Below are positions 58,052-64,000 of a DNA stretch of 64,000 bases, one piece after another. The notes below the pieces were generated by a model, which searched no databases, was not told the origin of the DNA, and saw only the letters and a list, made by a program, of their open reading frames with translations. The position numbers and the translations under genes are program-made. Location of the stretch: the NCBI RefSeq assembly GCF_048569485.1, contig NC_134354.1:453943807-454007806 (forward strand). The letters run 5' to 3'. Each line of letters opens with the position of its first letter. Within the stretch, counting starts at the first letter, position 1. This stretch comes from Anomaloglossus baeobatrachus. Lineage: Eukaryota; Chordata; Amphibia; Anura; Aromobatidae.

Positions 58052-59080
58052 GATAAGGGGAATCTGTCACCAGGTTTTTGATACCTCATCTGAGAACAGC
58101 ATGATAAAAAGAGACCCTGATTCCTGTGATGTATCACTTACTTTACTGTGTACTGCAGTTTTTATCCATTTATCTGTTTAGACTGTTTTCTCTGCTACAG
58201 ATATACAAGTTATCCGAATTCTAAACTCTTTATAACCCCGCCCCTATTTCTCTGATTGGCAGCTTTCTGTGTACACTGTTCAGAAAACTGACAATCAGTA
58301 ATGGGGATGGGCTTATTCAGTGCTTATGAATATGGAGGACAACTTGGTAATGTATCTCCTGCTGAAAAATCAGTGATTTTAGCAACAATACAGTAAAGGG
58401 GGCTTTACACGCTACAATATCGCTAATGCGAACTCGTTGGGGTCACGGAATTGGTGACGCACATCCGGACGCATTAGCGATGCCGTTGCGTGTGACACCT
58501 ATGAGCGATTTTTGCATCGTCGCAAAAACGTGCAAAATCGCTCATCGGTGACATGGGGGTCCATTCTCAAAAATCGTTACTGCAGCAGTAACGAAGTTGT
58601 TCCTCGTTCCTGCGGCAGCACACATCGCTCCGTGTGACACCGCAGGAACGAGGAACCTCTCCTTACCTGCCTCCCGGCCGCAATGCGGAAGGAAGGAGGT
58701 GGGCGGGATGTTACGTCTTGCTCATCTCCGCCCCTCCGTTTCTATTGGGCGGCGGTTCAGTGACGCAGCTGTGAGTCGCTGTGACGCTAAACGAACCACC
58801 CCCTTAGAAAGGAGGCGGTTCGCCGGTCACAGCGACGTCGCCGGGCAGGTAAGTAGTGTGACTGGTCTGGGCGATGTTGTTGTGCGGCACGGGAAGCGAT
58901 TTGCCCGTGTCGCACAACAGATGGGGGCGGGTACCCACGCTAGCGAAATCAGTACCGATATCGGAGCGTGTAAAGCGGCCTTTAGTGTCACATTGATGGA
59001 ATCAGGGTCTCAGTCCCTATGTCATGGTGCTCTCAGATTAAGAGCAAAAAGCTGGTGACCTTCTCTTTCTGGTCCCACAA
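58052..59080. mobile_element. TTAA-like foldback MITE, split by copy G
   Basis: Begins GATAAGGGGAATCTGTCACC; AACAGCATGATAAAAAG, GACCCTGATTCC at the left and GGAATCAGGGTCTC at the right (about 58998) pair as inverted ends. Right end ends near AGCTGGTGACC. A related left end is at 61262. Confidence 0.6.
58397..58981. mobile_element. Dominant-family MITE, copy G
   Basis: Ends AGGGGGCTTTACACGCTACA and GGAGCGTGTAAAGCGGCCT; TAA at 58394-58396 and TTA at 58982-58984 (one change). Very similar to copy B. GC box and inverted CCAAT (CTATTGG). Donors CAGGTAAGT on + (GT at 58849) and CAGGTAAGG on - (GT at 58666-58665). Confidence 0.92.
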
Positions 59081-59203
59081 ATAACATCAACAATCTATAG
59101 GATAAAAGTCTGATCGCTGGCACATCCCTCTCCAGTCCTTAAAATGTGGCCCCAAGTCTCTCATTCTTCCTCACTGTATTACCCCAGTTAGGAGTTTTCA
59201 TAA

Positions 59204-59813
59204 GGCCCCCTTCATACATCCGTGTCTCCGGTATGTGACGTCCGTTTTCACATGTACCGGAGACACTGACACACATAGACCCATTAAAATAAATGGGTTT
59301 ACGCACACGTGCATGTTTTCACATGGATTGTGTGTCCGTGTGGAGCACACGTGTGCCTGTATGCTCCACACGTAGACATGTTCGTTTTTCGCTGGCAGCA
59401 TGGGTGTCAGACGGACCGCACAGATGTGCTCCGTGTGACATAAGTGTGAAAACCATGTCTCTGTGAAATAAAATGAATTTCTACACTCATCATCTTCAGC
59501 GCTGCTGTCTCTGCCACTGCTGTCACTTGCTTCCAACCCCCGGTCATTATGCTCATCGCATATTCACTGCACCGAGGACCAGAAGCCATAGCAGCAGGGA
59601 GTTAGCAGGGCCGGAGACCGCAGAGCAGAAGACAGCACTACGGACAGCAGCGCCAGGGACAGATGAGCAGAAAGTTCCTGTTCTCCGTGTATTATCACAG
59701 ATAGCACACGGAGAACACTCATGTGCCAAAATCATGGCATACGGAAGGTCATACGCACCTTCTACACGTCCGTGAAAAACGTGTGTGTTTTTCACGGACG
59801 TGTGAAATAGGCC
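59204..59813. mobile_element. MITE group 3, copy 2 (TAA duplication)
   Basis: Ends GGCCCCCTTCATACATCCGT and ACGGACGTGTGAAATAGGCC, TAA at 59201-59203 and 59814-59816. Same order of internal blocks as 34652-35284. At the two donor positions the GGTGAG words read GATGAG, so both would be inactive here. Confidence 0.9.
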
Positions 59814-60112
59814 TAAAGCAGTGGTCAAGTATGTGCACTGTCAATTCATTTATTGTCTGAATTGATGGGAACAGCCACGGAGGTGTTTGGTGTGATGGAT
59901 AAACCTGTGTTTTGCTGCTTCACTTTTGTTTTTGTGTTTATTGGATTTCCTTGTAACTTTGAGCATTTCACTGTCCTGTCTCACAGCAATTCCTTAAAAT
60001 TAGATTGGATCTGTTACGCAGCAAGGAGAAATGGGTCCTCTGGTACATCCGTTGTAGTCATCGCTGTACCCCCCCCCCCCCCCTCCCAGCAGTCCTGTCA
60101 TTTATGTGATAA

Positions 60113-60665
60113 GGGGTCTTTACACGTAGCTACATCGCTAGCGATGTCGCTTGTGAAAGCACCCTCCCCCGTCGTTTGTGCGTCCCAGGCAAATCGCTGC
60201 CCGTGGCGCACAATATCGCTAACACCCGTCACACGTACTTACCTTCCTAGCGACGTCGCTGTGGGCGGCGAACAACTCTTCGTTAAGGGGGAGGTTAGTT
60301 TGCCGTCACAGTGACGTCACACAGTGGCTGACCAATAAAAGCAGAGGGGCGGAGACCAGCTGCATTAACGACATGCCCACCTCATTGTCGGAGGACGCAG
60401 GTAAGCTGTTGTTCGTCGTTCCCGGGGTGTCACAGGTAGCGATGTGTGCTGCCTCAGGAACGATGAACAACCTACGTCCACAACGACCGAGATTTTGAAA
60501 ATGAACAACGTGTCAATGATCAACGATTAGGTGAGTATTTTTCATCGTTAACACTCGCTCAGAGCTGTTATACACAACAACGTCGCTAACGACGCCAGAT
60601 GTGCGTCACGAAATCTGTGACCCCGACGACATATCGTTAAATATGTCATCACGTGTAACGGGGCC
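60113..60665. mobile_element. Dominant-family MITE, copy H
   Basis: Ends GGGGTCTTTACACGTAGCTA and ATCACGTGTAACGGGGCC; TAA at 60110-60112, TAT at 60666-60668. CCAATAAAAGCAGAG then GGGCGG. Donors CAGGTAAGC on + (GT at 60401) and AAGGTAAGT on - (GT at 60242-60241). A C-run at 60070-60083 lies just outside. Confidence 0.88.
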
Positions 60666-60668
60666 TAT

Positions 60669-61261
60669 AGTCATCTGAGAATAAAGCCCAATAAGACCCA
60701 CTCATCGACAACTCTTCATTATTTTCTAATCTTGCATAGTCTTTTCATAGTGTTGTTGTGTGGACCCAAAGTACCATCCACATCAGTGTACACAAAAAAT
60801 ATACACATCTGTTACAAGCTGGACTAATGTGATGGGTGATTTTGAAGCATCCAAAATCCCTCTAGCAAAATTTGAAGTTTCATGATGGTTTTTGATCACA
60901 TTTTGGTCAGTAAGTCAAATTTACCATGAGAATTTCGTCAGTTTTATCACTTTTTTGGTTGTTGTTTTTTTTTTCTTCTGACCAAAGAAAAAAAAATATG
61001 ATGTTGGTTTCTCTAGCTTCTCTTGTCAAATGTTCCTTGAAAAATGGACAGCATACTGATGGCATCCACGTGCTGACCTATTTTTCACAGACCCATAGGC
61101 ATGCATTGGTAAGTTTGATCCGTGAATTAGATCAAAATTTTGTGTGAATTTGTAATAATACCCAAACACGTAAACAGACCCATAGACTATAATAAATACA
61201 AGTTGTTTAAATGAGCCCTTATATGAATACAGCTGCTTTAGACTTTGGACCAGATACTGCC
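60669..61261. other. No gene recognised
   Basis: AT-rich intronic DNA; nothing supported. Confidence 0.5.
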
Positions 61262-61527
61262 TTTAATGACCCTGACTTATCAATCTGTCAGCAGGTTTTC
61301 GATATGTAATCTGACAGTATCATGAGGTAGGGACAGAGACCCTGACTCTAAAGATGGATCGTTTAGTTTACTGAATGCAGCAGTTGTGATAGAATCGGTT
61401 TTCTCTGCTGCAGTTCTAGGAGAGCTCAGTTGTTGAGTTGTGTATAACCTTGCCCACACCACTGTTTTCTGTGTACTTTGTATAGTGACAAAAAGTGCTG
61501 GGACATGCTTGGACTGGGATGCACAAA
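61262..61527. mobile_element. Left part of a TTAA-like MITE
   Basis: CTGTCAGCAGGTTTTCGATA, GAGACCCTGACTC and TTTTCTCTGCTGCAG follow the order of 58060-58190. Its right part is cut by the hAT element. Confidence 0.55.
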
Positions 61528-62275
61528 CAGGACTGTGGAGTCGGTAAGCCAAACCTGCGATTCCTCAATTTCCCTTGCTCCGACTCTGACTCCCACATAT
61601 ATTGCTTATATTTAAGTGAATAATTTATTGTAGTGTAATGTGAACATCAGACATTTAATCATTTTTATGATACAATAATCAAGATATCTAGATAGAACAT
61701 AAAATATATTTATTGGAATACAACTTTAGAACATAAAAAACTGTAATAAATTGTAAATATGTAATACACTATGTAAGTGGCAGAAAAAAAGTTTTCAACA
61801 AAAACATAGTAAGTAACATTTGTGCAGTCTATGAATTTGTTGTAAGAAATAGAATTGCCTCCCTCAGATCCTCCTTCATAGATGACCTCAAAACTGACCT
61901 AATAATGTTAAGGCTACAGAACAACCACCCTACAGTAACTTGGGTTGGAGGCAAAGCCATAACCACATGGGCAACATCTCTAACAATTTCCGGGTATAAA
62001 GGAATTTCCTCATGCACAGTCAGTTTTGATGAACAGTTAAATTTTCTATTTCTTTGAGAACAAGTGAAAACTTTTGCTGAAATCTGGTCAATCTGCTGCT
62101 ATAGAAGACGGAGTGAAATATTTTTCCTTGTGGCAATGCTTTGCCTGCTCCATGTCCTCCAAATACTTGTCAAAGTTAAACTCCTTATCTGAGGAGGATG
62201 AAGATATGGCAGCAGTAGCACTGTCAGGACCCAAATCCTCTTACGCCTGGCAGTCCTGTAGGTCACTCATCCTAA

Positions 62276-62466
62276 ATGGTACTTTACATGCTGCGACATC
62301 GCTAGCGATCTCGTTAGCAATGTGAAATTCTAGATCGCAAGTGCGATCTTTGGAGATCGCATTTAGGTCATTTTACGCATGTGCGATCCGAAAGATCGCA
62401 CTTGCGATCTAGAATTTCACATCGCTAACGAGATCGCTAGCGATGTCGCAGCATGTAAAGTACCCT
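62276..62466. mobile_element. Dominant-family short form: 191-bp near-perfect palindrome
   Basis: ATGGTACTTTACATGCTGCG pairs with CGCAGCATGTAAAGTACCCT; TAA at 62273-62275 and 62467-62469. Arms of about 85 nt are almost identical and the promoter-like core of the long copies is absent. Nested in the hAT gene. Confidence 0.95.
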
Positions 62467-62989
62467 TAACTGCTACCTCAGTCAGAGCTTCTTTTCCTTT
62501 AGTAAGCTGTTGATCATCAAGCAGTATACGATGACTTGGGTCCACATAAACAGCTGCCAGAAGAATTTTATTTTCCAATAGCTGTGTCTCTCTCCGTTTC
62601 ATTGAAGCAGAAATGCCATCTGCGATTAAACCTCCTCTTTGGGACAGGCAAAATAGCAAGTTCTTCCACTCCCTTATGAAAATGCCAGGAGTTAAATCCT
62701 CAGCTTGTAATTTTTTAGTCATAGTAAATGGGTGATTAAGCAATTCCTTCAATTCAGCCACCTGTGTCCATTGACCTTCATTTAGGGTTAACTGAGGGTT
62801 CACCATATCTATAAGAAACCGTTTTAGTTTAAGCAGTCGTTCAATCATTAAATAAGTACTACCTCACCGAGTGGCTTGATCGACAATTGCCCCTTTCCCA
62901 GCACGTCTCTTCAAGAGGGAATCAATTTTAGGGGTTCTGGCGGCAATAACCATTTTCCTCACTTTTGCAATCAGATTTCCAGCATGTCC

Positions 62990-63188
62990 GCCCACTTTCA
63001 CACATCCAGCTTTTCGCCGGTTGGCGAATGTGGCGCATGCCAGTACAGTACAGTGTCAGCGCCGCAACTTCCGGGTCACATGACAGCATGTGACCGGCGT
63101 TTGTCGCGCTGCCACTGTACTGTATACACTGTACTGGCGTGCGCCGCATCCGCCAAAATGGCGAAAAACCGGATGTGTGAAATCAGGG
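62990..63188. mobile_element. MITE group 5, short copy, nested in hAT
   Basis: TTTCACACATCC lies six bases in from the left and, inverted, from the right. TCC is duplicated at 62987-62989 and 63189-63191. Inner part GTACAGTACAGTGTCAGC / CACTGTACTGTATACAC pairs. Removal restores the hAT reading frame. Confidence 0.85.
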
Positions 63189-63350
63189 TCCCTCTTGCAG
63201 ACTATCTCTTATTGCCAGCTGCAGCGTGTGCACAACACAGCGCATGTGATGAATATGAAAAGTGTTTTGAAGCAGCTTTAACAAGATCATTTAATCCTAA
63301 ATTATCATTTTGCTGTTCTTCTGTTGTAATATCTGTTTGTTCCTCAGTTA

Positions 63351-63846
63351 GGCTGCTTTCACACATCCGGCTTTTGCAATGCGGCACAATCCGGCACTTT
63401 GCAGGAAAACCGCAACCGTTTTTTTTTTGCTGCCGGTTGCGTTTTTCCTGCATAGACTTTAATTAGTGCCGCATTGTGCCGCATGGGCTTGCGTTCGGTC
63501 CGGTTTTTGCCGCATGCAGCAGATTTAGCTGATGCGGCGGCCGGATGGAACGTTCCCTGGCACGTTTTTTGCTCCGGCAAAAAAACCCGCATCGCACCGC
63601 ATCCGGCCGATGCGGCGCTCTTCCCAATGCATCCCTATGGATGCCGGATGCGGCGAAAACCGCATCCGGCCGCCGCATGCGGTTTTTGCCACTGCGCATG
63701 CTCAGTAGCATGCCGCAAGCGGCAAAAACCGGACCGGCCGCATGTAAAAAACTTATGCAAAGGATGCGGTGTTTTCACCGCATCCGTTGCATAGGCTTCA
63801 CAGCCGGATTGAGCCGCACAGCTCAAGCCGGATGTGTGAAAGCACC
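63351..63846. mobile_element. MITE group 5, long copy, nested in hAT (TTA duplication)
   Basis: Ends GGCTGCTTTCACACATCCGG and CCGGATGTGTGAAAGCACC, TTA at 63348-63350 and 63847-63849. The interior is built from GCCGCATCCGGC-like words on both strands. GC-rich open frames in it are accidental. Confidence 0.93.
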
Positions 63847-64000
63847 TTACATGAACAACACTGTGGCCTTTCATCCCACACATACTGAATCAAAAAATTT
63901 TCTTCTAGCTGTTGTTCATTACTCTCATTCGTCATGTTTGAAGCATTGTCCGCTACAGTAGCAAGAAGCTGTTCTTTTTTGAGTTTGTAGTCTTGCAGAA

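Larger units (their letters stand above)
61528..64000 (-). mobile_element. hAT transposon, runs off the window, three nested MITEs
   Basis: The right terminus on the coding strand is at 61528: CAGGACTGTGGAGTCGGTAA, close to the CAGGGCTGTGGAGTCGG end I remember for a vertebrate hAT group. Transposase motifs on the - strand extend to 64000. The other end is outside. Three MITEs (191, 199 and 496 bp) inserted after it had arrived. Confidence 0.85.
61829..64000 (-). pseudogene. Broken hAT transposase (C-terminal two thirds)
   Basis: Motifs in order from 64000 downward: ATVADNASNM (the TDN-type catalytic block), CVVHTLQLAIRDSLQEG (the hAT CxxHxxxL block), GHAGNLIAKVRK, DQATR*GSTYLMIERLLKL (the RWxSTYLM block with its tryptophan codon now TGA near 62870), then LLAAVYVDPSH and the dimerisation domain YPEIVRDVAHVVMALPP...NIIRSVLR..MKEDL..AILFLTTN ending at 61829. 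Several frame changes occur besides the stop and the three insertions. The reading frame across each MITE resumes exactly when the element and one target copy are removed, for example QEG|HAGN at 62990-63188. The N-terminal BED finger would lie outside the window. Confidence 0.88.

Overview
The window looks like a stretch of a large, repeat-rich vertebrate genome, most likely a frog. One host gene exon is recognisable: exon 1 of nucleoredoxin (nxn) on the + strand at 31101-31418, ending in a GTGAGG splice donor. It sits in a GC/CpG-rich promoter region. Everything after 31418 should be nxn intron 1, since no later nxn exon is visible up to 64000, and everything before about 30690 is upstream intergenic DNA. 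The frog call rests on the dense mix of LINE, Tc1, Helitron and many foldback MITE families and on the style of the repeats. It is an inference, not a species assignment.

Layout. 0-9.6 kb: a TTAA-flanked MITE, a decayed mariner (3293-4572), a MITE of the dominant family (6743-7299), a CR1-like LINE tail and the end of a large TTAA element. 9.6-15.4 kb: a near full-length L1-type LINE with a 15-bp target duplication. 15.4-24 kb: two more dominant-family MITEs, a Tc1 transposon (19902-22133) with a third copy inserted in it, and further foldback elements. 24-30 kb: non-coding TTAA-type repeats built from ~395-bp tandem units. 30.7-31.4 kb: nxn promoter and exon 1. 32-43 kb: a second Tc1 with two nested MITEs, LINE tails, microsatellites and a 60-bp tandem array. 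43-45.9 kb: a 2.8-kb transposon with ~0.9-kb terminal inverted repeats and one unfamiliar coding region. 46-53 kb: a TACCGTAT-ended element carrying a Helitron and a MITE, then a TTAA element holding a solo LTR fossil. 53-61.5 kb: more MITEs, microsatellite and palindromes. 61.5-64 kb: a broken hAT transposon on the - strand with three nested MITEs, cut by the window end.

Common themes. Many elements are dated relative to each other by nesting, and insertion sites show clean 2-, 3-, 4- or 8-bp target duplications that fix their superfamily type. At least eight sequence-distinct MITE groups share G-rich ends followed by a TCACAC- or TTTACAC-like word and 3-bp duplications (usually TAA/TTA). 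The most striking pattern is internal: all eight long copies of the dominant MITE carry a CCAAT box plus GC box flanked by two outward-facing 5' splice-site sequences, and three unrelated families show the same arrangement of divergent donors. This suggests these non-autonomous elements keep a bidirectional promoter with two first exons. No RNA genes, CRISPR arrays or bacterial-type features were seen.
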